Shown piece by piece: positions 7,560 to 16,410 of a DNA stretch of 64,000 bases (its first letter is position 1; every line of letters begins with the position of its first letter). The notes beneath the pieces were generated by a model, which was given only the letters and a program-made list of their open reading frames with translations, had not been told where the DNA came from and searched no databases. Source of the DNA: Paenibacillus sp. 1011MAR3C5 (GTDB taxonomy: Bacteria > Bacillota > Bacilli > Paenibacillales > Paenibacillaceae); contig NZ_QZCF01000010.1 in NCBI RefSeq assembly GCF_003591485.1, positions 115,901 to 179,900 of the forward strand. The letters run 5' to 3'. Made by a program: the position numbers and the translations under genes.

Positions 7560-9099
7560 GGCTATTCCCCTTTGCTTCCGTCCTGCGCTGCTGCGCGGCT
7601 AACCGCATAATCTCCGCCTCCGTAGCTTCCCTGCCTTCGACGATGCCGGTAACCCGCCCTTCGCTCATGACCATGATCCGATCGGACATGCCCAGCAGCT
7701 CCGGCATCTCGGACGAGATCATGATGATGCTTTTCCCTTCCTTCGCCAGTCCCGCAATAATTGTATAAATCTCGAACTTGGCCCCTACGTCGATGCCTCT
7801 TGTCGGTTCGTCCAGCAGCAGAATATCCGGCTCCGTCAGCAGCCATCTCGCCAGCAGCACCTTCTGCTGGTTGCCGCCGGACAGATTGCGAATAAGCGTG
7901 TTCACGGAAGGCGTCTTCGTCCGCAGCAGCTCAACATTGCGCTCCGCCTCTTCCCTGCCCTTTCGCTCGTCCAGCAACCCGAAGCGGTTCCGGTAGCGGC
8001 CCAGATTGGCGATAATCGTATTCTCGTAGACCGACAGCACCGGGAAGATGCCTGTCACGCGCCGCTCCTCGGTCAGCAGAGCAATGTTATGCCGCTTCGC
8101 ATCGGACGGGGATTTGATCCGTATCGGCTTGCCGTCCATGATCAGCTTGCCGGAGGATACGCCCCTCAGTCCGAACAGCGCTTCAATCAGCTCCGTCCGC
8201 TGCGCGCCCACCAGCCCGCCCAGACCTAATATTTCGCCGCGGCGCAGCTCGAAGGATACATCCTGGAACGACTTCGGATTCACGGAAGTCAGGCCCTCTA
8301 CCTTTAACAACGGCGCGCCTGGAATATGCGTTCGCTGCGGGAACCGCTCCTTCAAGTCCCGGCCTACCATACGGGTAATGATCAGGTCGGTCGTCAGCTC
8401 TGCCGAAGGCCAAGTGCCGATGAGGCAGCCATCCCGCATAATCGTCACCTCATCGGCAATACGCAGAATCTCCTCCATCTTGTGCGAGATATAGATGATT
8501 GAGACGCCGCGCATCCGCAGGCGGTTAATAATCGTGAAGAGCTGCTCCACCTCATTGCCGGTCAGGGAGGAGGTGGGTTCATCCATGACGATCACCTTCG
8601 AATTGAACGACACCGCCTTGGCAATTTCCAGCGACTGAATCTTGGATACGGACAGTGAGCCCGTCCTGGCCTTGGGGTCGATATCCAGATCCAGATCACG
8701 GAACAAGTCCAGCGTATCCTGGTACATCCGCTTTTCGTTCACCAGCCGGAACAGCCCCGCCCAGAACATCGGGAACCGTCCAAGCCATATATTCTCCATC
8801 ACGCTGCGATGCTGCACGGGATGCAGCTCCTGATGAATCATGGAGATGCCGTGCGCGATCGCATCCCTGGAATTGCTGATCGCCGCCCTCTGGCCATCGA
8901 GTACAATCTCTCCTTCGTCCGGCTTGTAGATGCCAAACAGGCATTTCATCAAAGTCGACTTCCCGGCTCCGTTCTCACCCATCAGCGCATGAACGGTGCC
9001 CGGCCTTACCTTCAGCGTCACGCCGCTCAGCGCCTGTACACCGGGAAAGGCTTTGGATATTCTGCGCATCTCCAGTACATAAGGATCTGTCACTGTCAT
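7537..9099 (-). CDS. mglA: Sugar ABC transporter ATPase MglA (two nucleotide-binding domains)
   Basis: A 520-residue cytoplasmic ATPase with two fused ABC domains, as in RbsA/MglA. The first has an intact Walker A (GENGAGKST) but a degenerate signature (SVSKIQSLEIAKA). The second has a degenerate Walker A (GLVGAQRTEL, no lysine) and a canonical signature (LSGGNQQKVLLARWL) followed by LLLDEPTRGIDVG. This complementary asymmetry is normal for CUT2 ATPases. The start ATG follows GGAGGG. It lies downstream of mglB across a hairpin that may lower its expression relative to the binding protein. Confidence 0.93.
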   Translation of the reverse strand: MTVTDPYVLEMRRISKAFPGVQALSGVTLKVRPGTVHALMGENGAGKSTLMKCLFGIYKPDEGEIVLDGQRAAISNSRDAIAHGISMIHQELHPVQHRSVMENIWLGRFPMFWAGLFRLVNEKRMYQDTLDLFRDLDLDIDPKARTGSLSVSKIQSLEIAKAVSFNSKVIVMDEPTSSLTGNEVEQLFTIINRLRMRGVSIIYISHKMEEILRIADEVTIMRDGCLIGTWPSAELTTDLIITRMVGRDLKERFPQRTHIPGAPLLKVEGLTSVNPKSFQDVSFELRRGEILGLGGLVGAQRTELIEALFGLRGVSSGKLIMDGKPIRIKSPSDAKRHNIALLTEERRVTGIFPVLSVYENTIIANLGRYRNRFGLLDERKGREEAERNVELLRTKTPSVNTLIRNLSGGNQQKVLLARWLLTEPDILLLDEPTRGIDVGAKFEIYTIIAGLAKEGKSIIMISSEMPELLGMSDRIMVMSEGRVTGIVEGREATEAEIMRLAAQQRRTEAKGNSHELTIQF

Positions 9100-9149
9100 T
9101 GCATTCCCTCCACGTCAGTTGTTCTTATGCCATCTCCTGTGATGCGAAA

Positions 9150-9178
9150 GGGGCAACGCCATGGAATGCCGTCGCCCC
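9150..9178 (-). terminator. Hairpin between mglB and mglA
   Basis: GGGGC-ACG and CGT-GCCCC arms with only three T residues following on the minus strand. A partial terminator or mRNA-stabilising hairpin between a binding-protein gene and its permease genes is a common way to set their ratio. Confidence 0.5.
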
Positions 9179-9193
9179 CTCCTCAACTGCCGT

Positions 9194-10216
9194 TTATTTT
9201 GCGTCGGCTACATTGTCCTTCGTAATTTTCTTGTAAGCGATCCAGACATATTTGCCGTCAGTAATGTCGAAGCCTGTGTTATCTTTGGTCGGCGTCTCGC
9301 CTTTCGCAAGCACATCCGCCAGCGCAACCGATGCCGCGCCTTGGTTCTTCGCGTCGTTCAGCACCGTGCCGAGCAGCGTGCCGTCCTCCAGCGCTTGAAT
9401 GGCCGGAGCGGTAGCATCCACGCCGATTACCGGCATATACTTGTCGCCGCTGAAATAGCCCGCCGCCTTGAGTGCTTCGATCGCGCCAAGCGCCATGTCA
9501 TCGTTATTGGCGATAACCGCTTCGATCTTGTCACCATGAGAAGCCAGGAATGCTTGCATCTTCTCTTGGCCCTTCACACGGTCCCACATCGCTGTGTCTT
9601 CCGCGAGCGCCTCCACTTCAATGCCCGCATCCTGAATGGCCTGCACGGAGAACTTCGTCCGCAGTTCCGCGTCCTGATGACCCGGCTCGCCTTGCAGCAT
9701 GACATATTGCAGCTTGCCGTCTCCATTCTTGTCTGCCGCCGGATTCGCGTTCCAGTAATCGACCAGCAGCTGACCGGAGATCGTGCCCGATTCCTCTGCT
9801 TTTGCTCCGACATAATACACTTTATCCCACTTGTTCATATCTTCGGCAATCGGCTCGCGGTTCAGGAACACCACCGGAATGTCCGCGCCTTTTGCTTTGT
9901 CGATAATAACGCCTGCCGCCGTACGGTCGACCGGATTGATGATCATGGCTTTATATTTTTTGGAGATAAACAGGTCAACCTTCTCATTCTGCGTTGGCTG
10001 CGCGTTCTGGCTGTCGACAATGTCCAGCGATACCTTGCCCTCCGCTGCCGCTGACATCGCATTCCGTACGCCCGTCATGAACGTATCGTCAAACTTGTAG
10101 ATCGCGACCCCCATTTTCGCCCCGCCGCCGGAGGATTCTTTGCCGCCTCCGCTGCTGCAGGCCGTCATGGCCAGCATCGTTGCCATCGCCAGCATCGCCC
10201 ATCCTGTTCTCTTCAT
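9194..10216 (-). CDS. mglB: Galactose/glucose-binding lipoprotein MglB
   Basis: A 340-residue substrate-binding lipoprotein. A signal peptide ends in the lipobox LAMTAC, followed by a Ser/Gly linker. The mature part aligns with E. coli MglB, including sugar contacts: the Asp and aromatic in YKFDDTFM, His/Asp/Arg in GEPGHQDAELRT, Trp in AMWDR, Asn in ANNDD and Asp in GVDAT. The calcium loop is present as DKNGDGKLQ. Galactose and glucose are therefore the best ligand guesses. The start at the MKRTGW codon is preceded by a GGGGG ribosome site. A reading frame 16 codons longer exists but lacks a clear ribosome site. A cre site lies about 95 bases upstream. Confidence 0.92.
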   Translation of the reverse strand: MKRTGWAMLAMATMLAMTACSSGGGKESSGGGAKMGVAIYKFDDTFMTGVRNAMSAAAEGKVSLDIVDSQNAQPTQNEKVDLFISKKYKAMIINPVDRTAAGVIIDKAKGADIPVVFLNREPIAEDMNKWDKVYYVGAKAEESGTISGQLLVDYWNANPAADKNGDGKLQYVMLQGEPGHQDAELRTKFSVQAIQDAGIEVEALAEDTAMWDRVKGQEKMQAFLASHGDKIEAVIANNDDMALGAIEALKAAGYFSGDKYMPVIGVDATAPAIQALEDGTLLGTVLNDAKNQGAASVALADVLAKGETPTKDNTGFDITDGKYVWIAYKKITKDNVADAK

Positions 10217-10309
10217 CCAATAGCCCCCATTCCATTTCATTCTGCGGAGCCGCCGGGGCTTCATCGCCCTTACTTCCGCCCGCTATGGTCATTATGCCTG
10301 ATCCCCCCG

Positions 10310-10323
10310 TGTAAGCGAATTCA
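10310..10323 (+). promoter_or_regulatory. Catabolite-responsive element (cre) upstream of mglB
   Basis: TGTAAGCGAATTCA matches the 14-base core TGNAARCGNWWWCA at every position. It sits between the auxiliary binding-protein gene and mglB, as expected for CcpA control of the transporter genes. Confidence 0.6.
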
Positions 10324-10462
10324 ATATTCTCATGACTTCTAGCAAAATTCTCATCACTTTACGCAGCCCGTCCTGTTAGCCGGCAATTCTTGCCGATCCG
10401 GTCCTCCGCGTCTGCGCTGCCGCGACGCTGCTATTCGTCCAAGCACCGCCAATTGCGCCCTG

Positions 10463-11473
10463 TCACTGTACGAACGGGAAAAGCAGCTTCTGATTATTCA
10501 TCCAAAACATATTGTCCGCATTAACGACCCGCGTCTCCAGCATCGTCGGATGGCCCGTTGTCTCTTTGCCCGAAAGCAGCGCAACTGCCTGCTCCATGCC
10601 AATATAGCCGAAGCTGAAGTCGTTCTGCACGACAAGCTGATGGATCACTCCATCCTGCAGCAAGGACAGCTGCTCAACCTGGCTGCCGAACGCCACAATT
10701 TTCAGGCTGCCTGCTTCGCCCCGCCGCTTTGCCTCATCCGCTAGTCCAAGCGACGCACCGGATTCAAGCGCAATAGCCCCGTCTATATGCGATGCGTCAA
10801 GCATGCCTTTCGCAGCGTTCCAGCAAGCGTCTCGCAGGTTCCCGCAGCTGGCGCTCTCTACAATCCGGATGGATGGATGCTGGGCTAGCGACGCCCGAAT
10901 CCCAGCTTCCCGAAGCTCCAAATCCGGGTCCTTGCGATCGGATCGCATGATAGCAACCGAACCCGTGTCGCCGATCAGCTTCGCCAGCGCCTCTCCGGCT
11001 TGCCGCCCCGCCTCAACCTGGTCAACCGTAATCGCGCTTAACACGCCTTTGATCAGGCGCTCGTCATTAAGCGCCACGACCGGAATGCTTCTTGCCGATG
11101 CTGCTGCCGCCAGCTCCTCCAGTACATGCTCGTTCGCCGGATCGATCAGAATGGCGGAGACGCCTCCTTCTACCATGCGCAGCGCAGCAGCCAGCTGCTC
11201 GCTTGCATCCTCATCCGGCTTGAAGGAGGCATATTGCAACTGATAGCCGAATGCCTTCGCCGCCGCTTCCGCACCCAGCCGCATCGCATCGCCCTGCTCC
11301 CCCGCATGAATGGGAGCAATAAGCGAGATTGTGCGCGGCTCCGCCCTGCCCGAATCGATATCGGATGACGAGCAGCCCGCCATTCCCATGATCCATACCG
11401 CAGAAGCAAACCATACAACCAAGCGATACCACGGGTTGCATCGATCATCCTTTGCATGCTTGTTATTCCTCAT
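10463..11473 (-). CDS. Auxiliary sugar-binding lipoprotein of the two-component system
   Basis: A 336-residue periplasmic-binding-protein-like lipoprotein (Peripla_BP_4 type). It has a signal sequence and lipobox (MGMAGC), and the body starts at TISLIAPIHAGEQGDAM. The start codon overlaps the kinase gene by 11 bases and follows AAGGAGAGG. A longer reading frame into the kinase gene is only antiframe overlap. It is clearly different from MglB. Coupling to the kinase suggests a co-sensor that presents bound sugar to the kinase ectodomain, as XylFII does for LytS in clostridia. That role is inferred from context. Confidence 0.8.
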   Translation of the reverse strand: MRNNKHAKDDRCNPWYRLVVWFASAVWIMGMAGCSSSDIDSGRAEPRTISLIAPIHAGEQGDAMRLGAEAAAKAFGYQLQYASFKPDEDASEQLAAALRMVEGGVSAILIDPANEHVLEELAAAASARSIPVVALNDERLIKGVLSAITVDQVEAGRQAGEALAKLIGDTGSVAIMRSDRKDPDLELREAGIRASLAQHPSIRIVESASCGNLRDACWNAAKGMLDASHIDGAIALESGASLGLADEAKRRGEAGSLKIVAFGSQVEQLSLLQDGVIHQLVVQNDFSFGYIGMEQAVALLSGKETTGHPTMLETRVVNADNMFWMNNQKLLFPFVQ

Positions 11474-13295
11474 GGCCAGCCTCTCCTTCCGCCTTGCGCA
11501 CGGCAGGCATTCGTATCTGAGCGATCGTGCCCTCCTCGCGTTCGCTTGTATAGGACAATCCGTACCGCACGCCATAATAGAGCCTGATGCGATCATGCAC
11601 ATTACGCACCGCAACGCCGGAGCCCCCGCCAGCAGAAGGGCGCGCCGTCCCCTCTTGTTGAGTCGACTCTGGCTCCAGCAAGCCGGCAGCCTGCTCCTGC
11701 GACATGCCGACGCCGTTGTCGGCCACCTCCAGCACAAGCGTCTCTCCTTCCAGCCTGGCCCGAAGCCGAATCGATCCTTCATCTACCAAATATTCAATGC
11801 CGTGAACAATCGCATTTTCGATCAGCGGCTGCAGGACCAGCTTCAGCGTATAGCAATCCAGTGCCGCATCCTCCGCTTCGATCTCGAACTTGAACTTTTG
11901 CTTGAATCTCATCTGCTGGATTGTGAGGTAATGCCTCGCATGCTCCAGCTCCTCACTTACTTTGATGACCGTCCGCCCTTTGCTTAGGCTAATGCGGAAC
12001 AGCTTGGACAATGACGTAATCATCGTAATGATGTCCTCATTTTTGCTCATGCCAACCATTCGCACGACCGAATTAAGCGTGTTGTACAAAAAGTGCGGAT
12101 TGATCTGCGCTTGCAGAGCCTCTAGCTCGTACTTCCGCTTCGATTCCTGCTCGACGATAATTTGCCGCATCAGCCCCCGGATCTTATCCAGCATCAGGTT
12201 GAAGCGGCTGGACAGCTGCACGACCTCCAGCGGTCCGCGCAGCGGAAGCTCGACTTCAAAATCTCCCCGCTCCACTGCCTTCATTGTCGCGCCCATTCGT
12301 CTGATCGGACGGGCGAGCATAGAAGCAAGCAGCATAGAGATCAAAATAGACAATACGAGAACGATCGCCGCCACCTGAATGAGATACCGATTCATCTCTT
12401 CCCTCGTCGTCATCATTTCGTCCAGGTAAGCCACACCGACGACCTTCCAGCCTATGTTATAGACTGACCTGACGGTGTTAAGCCGCTTGATGCCATCCGC
12501 CTTATCGATATAGCTGCCGCTTGACGTGAGCGCCTTCTCTACGCTTTCGTTGCGCAGCCCCATATAGATCAGCTGCTGCTGCGGATGATAGACGATATTG
12601 CCCGCGCCCTCGTCGATAATGTAGACGTATCCCCGCTTGCCCAGACTGATCCGGCTGCTCAGCTCGTCGATCTTTTTGAAATTGATATCGACGAGCAGCA
12701 CGACATTCATGGGCTTGCCGTCTTTCTCGATCGTTAGTCCCTTGCTCATTGAGACGACCCACTTGTAGGTGCCGTCATACAAATTCTGAACATGGGGCAG
12801 CGAAAAGCTGAGATGGTTTGATACCCGCATGGCGGAATGAAACCAGCTCTGCGCCGATACACGAGCACTGGGGCGGACAGGCTCCGCAGGGTGGTTGCGA
12901 AGCAGCTCGCCCTGATCGCCGAACAACGCGATCGACACAATGTCGTCCCGGCTGCTCATCAGAATATCCAGCTGCTGGGCCACCTGCTTGTCATCCCAGG
13001 CTGCATCGACCAGCATATACTGCTCGATTGTCCGATACAGCTGTGCCATCCCGTCCACATAATCCTCCAGATTATAGCCGACTTGATCCACGATCTGGCT
13101 CGTTCCAAGCAGCACATTCTCTTCCGCCGTGCGCGAAAACTTGTTATAAAGCAAGAAAGCGGCCAGCATGACGATAAGCAATAGGCATAGCGAAAACGAC
13201 CACATAATGATCGACTGGATGCTGCTGGTCCGAAAGCGGTCCCGCCAATGCTGCAGCCTGAGGCCGCGCATGACCCGCAATAATCCGCCTTTCAT
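11463..13295 (-). CDS. YesM-type sensor histidine kinase
   Basis: A 610-residue membrane kinase. A first helix (about 30-52), an extracellular dCache-like domain of about 230 residues and a second helix near 305-325 are followed by HAMP (MLARPIRRMGATMKAVE). Next come the His_kinase domain (QAQINPHFLYNTLNS, phosphorylated His) and a HATPase_c domain with VLEVADNGVGMS. It belongs to the LytS/YesM family that pairs with AraC-type regulators. Its start overlaps the regulator gene by four bases, and its end overlaps the binding lipoprotein gene. The likely job is sensing sugar outside the cell and switching on mglBAC. Confidence 0.92.
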   Translation of the reverse strand: MKGGLLRVMRGLRLQHWRDRFRTSSIQSIIMWSFSLCLLLIVMLAAFLLYNKFSRTAEENVLLGTSQIVDQVGYNLEDYVDGMAQLYRTIEQYMLVDAAWDDKQVAQQLDILMSSRDDIVSIALFGDQGELLRNHPAEPVRPSARVSAQSWFHSAMRVSNHLSFSLPHVQNLYDGTYKWVVSMSKGLTIEKDGKPMNVVLLVDINFKKIDELSSRISLGKRGYVYIIDEGAGNIVYHPQQQLIYMGLRNESVEKALTSSGSYIDKADGIKRLNTVRSVYNIGWKVVGVAYLDEMMTTREEMNRYLIQVAAIVLVLSILISMLLASMLARPIRRMGATMKAVERGDFEVELPLRGPLEVVQLSSRFNLMLDKIRGLMRQIIVEQESKRKYELEALQAQINPHFLYNTLNSVVRMVGMSKNEDIITMITSLSKLFRISLSKGRTVIKVSEELEHARHYLTIQQMRFKQKFKFEIEAEDAALDCYTLKLVLQPLIENAIVHGIEYLVDEGSIRLRARLEGETLVLEVADNGVGMSQEQAAGLLEPESTQQEGTARPSAGGGSGVAVRNVHDRIRLYYGVRYGLSYTSEREEGTIAQIRMPAVRKAEGEAGHEE

Positions 13296-14947
13296 GACGG
13301 AAGCTCTCCACTGCCCGCTTCCAGCCGTCCGCGGTATTCCTTCGGCGATATGCCGAGCCGCTTCTTGAAGCAGAAGCTGAAGTAATTGGGATCGGCGAAT
13401 CCGATCCTCTCCGCGATTTCGAACGCCTTCAGCTCCGTCTCTCTTAGCAGCGCCATTGCGGCTTCCATTCGGATATGCATCACATATTGCACGAACGTCA
13501 TGCGCGTCTCCTTCTTGAACACCCCGCTGAAGTAGCCCGTGCTAATATGCAGCATGGCGCATACCTGCTGAATCGACAGATCGGGATCGCCGTAGTTTTC
13601 CTTCGTATAGCGAATGGCCTTCTCCACCATATCCTTATACGTATATTGCCGCTTGCTGGCAATCGCCTGCATGATGCGAAGGCACACGTCTTGAAGCCAT
13701 AGCTCCATCTCCTGTATCCCCGCAAGCCGAAACAGCTCCATATGAAGCTGAAAGCCCTGTCCGAACAATTCGTCCATCGAAATTCCGGCGTCCTGAGCCG
13801 TGCGCCATACAGCCGTGCATACCTCCAGCAAATAAACCTGAATATCGCTATAGGCATACCCGTGCCGGGCAGGCTCTGCGAAGAGAGCCGAGACAGCTTC
13901 CCGCAGTTCCTCCTGCGTGCCGACCTTCAGGCTTCGAACGAGTGCGCCTGTCTTCAACTCGTCAAGCCGCAGCTTCTCGGCAGCGCGATGCTCCATATCC
14001 CCAATGTAGATCACTTTGCCGGTGCCAACCACGAGCCGGTAATCAAGCGCAAGCAAAGCATCCGAATACGAATCCTTCAAATGGGACAAATCCCCCGCAA
14101 CGGAACCGACGCCAATCGTTGTCGACAGCTTCAAATAGTGGCGAATGCTGCGCACAATATTGTCCAGCGTCTCGCCCATCCGCCTTGTCCATCCTTCTCC
14201 ATCTCCCTCGCTGTCGATACCGATAAGCGCCACGCTCTCCTGATGAATGAATGCTCCGCCGAGCTGGGCAGCGCTCCACCATTCTCTGGCGATATTCAGC
14301 ATCGCTTGCAGCATCAGCTCGATGTCGCCGGAGCCTCGCAATGAATCGGATTCAGCGACGCTATCACTATCCTCGCTCTGATGAAGCGCAAGCACCGCAG
14401 CCACGTATCCGGCTCCCTTCAGTCGCAAGCCATAGCTTTGCGCCTTTTCCTCAATGACGGATCTGGACAGCTTGCGTGTGAGCAAGGAGGCGAGGAATCC
14501 CTCGCCCAGCAGCGGCAGGCTGGTGCGGTAATGCTCCTTCAGCCGCTGCATATCCTCCCGCTCCGCTACCTCCGCCTCAATTCGGCTTCTGATCTTGTCC
14601 AGCAATTCCGCAAACGTGTCCGAAGAGAACGGCTTGAGCAAATATTCATCCACACTTAATCTGACTGCCTGCCTTGCATAATCGAATTCATCGTATCCGG
14701 TAAGAATAACGATCTTCGCCAGCGGCTGGTGCTGGCGCAGCCAATGGGACAGCTCCAGACCGTTCATGAAAGGCATGCTAATATCGGTAATCACAACGTC
14801 CGGGGACAGTCTCTCGCATAGCTCCAACGCTTCCTGGCCATTCTCGGCCGTACCGGCAATGACAAAGCCATGCTTCTGCCAATCGATCTCGCCCAGCAGC
14901 CCTTCCCTGACATCCGCTTCATCATCGACGAGCAGAACCTTGTACAT
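13292..14947 (-). CDS. YesN-type response regulator with AraC DNA-binding domain
   Basis: A 551-residue regulator. The N-terminal receiver (VLLVDDEADVREGLL) has the phospho-acceptor Asp in VVITDISMP and the conserved Lys in YLLKPF. A long central linker of about 280 residues follows. The C-terminal AraC-type domain shows two helix-turn-helix units (LSIQQVCAMLHIS, then AFEIAERIGFADPNYFSFCFKK). First gene of the regulator-kinase-lipoprotein-mglBAC series, so it probably activates its own transporter. A cre-like site lies in its upstream region. Confidence 0.92.
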   Translation of the reverse strand: MYKVLLVDDEADVREGLLGEIDWQKHGFVIAGTAENGQEALELCERLSPDVVITDISMPFMNGLELSHWLRQHQPLAKIVILTGYDEFDYARQAVRLSVDEYLLKPFSSDTFAELLDKIRSRIEAEVAEREDMQRLKEHYRTSLPLLGEGFLASLLTRKLSRSVIEEKAQSYGLRLKGAGYVAAVLALHQSEDSDSVAESDSLRGSGDIELMLQAMLNIAREWWSAAQLGGAFIHQESVALIGIDSEGDGEGWTRRMGETLDNIVRSIRHYLKLSTTIGVGSVAGDLSHLKDSYSDALLALDYRLVVGTGKVIYIGDMEHRAAEKLRLDELKTGALVRSLKVGTQEELREAVSALFAEPARHGYAYSDIQVYLLEVCTAVWRTAQDAGISMDELFGQGFQLHMELFRLAGIQEMELWLQDVCLRIMQAIASKRQYTYKDMVEKAIRYTKENYGDPDLSIQQVCAMLHISTGYFSGVFKKETRMTFVQYVMHIRMEAAMALLRETELKAFEIAERIGFADPNYFSFCFKKRLGISPKEYRGRLEAGSGELPS

Positions 14948-14989
14948 CTTCGTTTCCCCTTTCCGTCTCTTTGCATAACCACTTTGAAT

Positions 14990-15003
14990 TGGAATCGCTT
15001 ACA
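14990..15003 (-). promoter_or_regulatory. cre-like site upstream of the YesN-type regulator
   Basis: On the minus strand TGTAAGCGATTCCA matches the cre core TGNAARCGNWWWCA except for one C in the WWW block. It lies 43-56 bases before the start codon, in a position suited to promoter or leader repression. Confidence 0.45.
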
Positions 15004-15035
15004 TATGGATGTAAAACATTATTATTCATTCCATG

Positions 15036-15072
15036 CAAAAAATCCACCACCTCTTTTCACGAGGTGATGGAT
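15036..15072 (-). terminator. Terminator of the AIM24 gene
   Basis: On the minus strand ATCCATCACCTC and GAGGTGGTGGAT pair with one mismatch around a seven-base loop, followed by a run of T. It begins 12 bases after the stop codon. Confidence 0.85.
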
Positions 15073-15083
15073 CGGAACAAAAT

Positions 15084-15773
15084 CTATTTGATATATACGC
15101 TGCCGAACGGGAGAACCTCCCGAAGCAGCCGCTTGAACCAGCCGTCGCCCGTAAGCTTGTCCTGCAGGCCGGTATCGCGTGAGCCGGTCTGAATCAGTAC
15201 GGGGCCCTTCCCCCGCAGCTCCCACTGCACGTTCATATGCTGGCTCGCCAGTGAGTTGCCGTAGACGGACAGCTTGATCTCCGCATTCTCGGGGTACGCC
15301 ACCAATGCGCTCTTGTCGACAAAGAGAGGACGCTCGGGATGGAGCTGGATCGCTGCCAGATCGCCTGCGGTCAGCACGCCAAGCGTACCCGGTCCGCTGA
15401 ACTTGATCCGTATCAGCTCTCTTGTGATCCATGCAGTCTTCCACTTCAGAATTTTGCTCTTGAAGGTCATCCCGTCAGAGAACATGGCCACATGCCGGAA
15501 GTCGAACAGCAAGCTGCTGTCCGCCGGAATGTCGATTGTCTCCAGCGAGCAGCCGGGCGGAAGGCCTAGCAGAAATTCGCTGGTCCCCTGCAACCGGGAA
15601 CGAACCCACTTCTTCTTCCGGTATGCGCCCCCGATATCCATAAATCGGTCCTCGCGGCTGCGCGGATCGCCTTGATACGCAACGATGGACTTGGGATGGA
15701 GCACATGCAGAGCATCCTGCTCGTCCAGCTGCACCCGCACATAGCCGGTCGGCGAAGGCGTGTCAATCTTCAT
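15084..15773 (-). CDS. AIM24-family protein
   Basis: A 229-residue soluble protein with the beta-rich AIM24 (TIGR00266-like) fold. The central region carries the family signature with GPGTLGVLTAGDLAAI, then FVDKSALVAYPENAEI and GKGPVLIQTGS. No transmembrane segment or signal peptide is seen. The family includes a yeast mitochondrial inner-membrane biogenesis factor; the bacterial members have no defined role. Its start overlaps the stop of the upstream coiled-coil membrane gene by four bases, so the two are made together and may act as a pair at the membrane. Confidence 0.85.
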   Translation of the reverse strand: MKIDTPSPTGYVRVQLDEQDALHVLHPKSIVAYQGDPRSREDRFMDIGGAYRKKKWVRSRLQGTSEFLLGLPPGCSLETIDIPADSSLLFDFRHVAMFSDGMTFKSKILKWKTAWITRELIRIKFSGPGTLGVLTAGDLAAIQLHPERPLFVDKSALVAYPENAEIKLSVYGNSLASQHMNVQWELRGKGPVLIQTGSRDTGLQDKLTGDGWFKRLLREVLPFGSVYIK

Positions 15774-16288
15774 GGCAGCATAGCCTCATGACCGTGGCCG
15801 CTGCGTCTCTGCTTGCGCCAGACGGCGAAGCGCCAAATTCTGACCGACAAGGCATAGGCTGCAAGGACCGCAATGAGCGAGACGGCAATGAATATAGCCT
15901 TGTTGTAGAGGGACTGCTTCTTCGCTTCGGCTGCCTCCATCTGGGCGATGAGCGTCTGATTCTCCGATTTCAGCGATTCGTTATACTTCATTAGCTCCTC
16001 CTGCTCGGCAAGCAAGCCCTCTTGCTGAGCGAGCAGCGCTTCTTGCTGGGCCAGCAGATCCGACGCTTGCTGGCGGGTAAGCTCAAGCTGCTCGCGCTGC
16101 GCCTCCAGCTGTCCTTCCAGCATCTGCTTGGTCGACTCGTATTGGCCTTTCAGCTCGGCCAGCTTGTCCGGCGCCTGGTATATGTCCTTTAGCCGATCGA
16201 ACATGCCTGCATGCGCTTTGGCGGATGCAAGGGGAAACGTTATGATCAGTAGCAATAATACGATAATGATAGCTTTGGTCTGTCTCAT
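15770..16288 (-). CDS. Exported coiled-coil protein with C-terminal membrane anchor
   Basis: A 172-residue protein of unknown function. A signal peptide (about 1-28, ending near SAKAHA) is followed by a Gln/Glu/Leu-rich coiled coil (about 40-125) with repeats of the type LAQQEALLAQQEGLLAEQEE. A single membrane helix (about 130-150) and a short basic tail complete it. The rod probably projects from the outer face of the membrane. The start chosen is ATG (MRQTKAI) behind AGGTGATT; an upstream in-frame GTG overlaps that ribosome site. It is coupled to the AIM24 gene. I recognise no family. Confidence 0.7.
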   Translation of the reverse strand: MRQTKAIIIVLLLLIITFPLASAKAHAGMFDRLKDIYQAPDKLAELKGQYESTKQMLEGQLEAQREQLELTRQQASDLLAQQEALLAQQEGLLAEQEELMKYNESLKSENQTLIAQMEAAEAKKQSLYNKAIFIAVSLIAVLAAYALSVRIWRFAVWRKQRRSGHGHEAMLP

Positions 16289-16410
16289 GGGAATCACCTG
16301 CTTCTTGGACGAGATGGCACGAAGGATGTTCGCACAGTATATTCCCTTATTCTATCATATTTTTGTCGATTGCTGTCATTTGAAAGATTCCAATAATAGA
16401 GAAGTGTTGG

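Noticed and set aside
9161..10054. Plus-strand frame of about 297 codons opposite mglB
   Set aside because: No family resemblance; mglB on the other strand is unmistakable.
11474..11782. N-terminal extension of the auxiliary binding lipoprotein
   Set aside because: The extension is Arg/Cys-rich, lies in the kinase gene in another frame, and would destroy the signal peptide.
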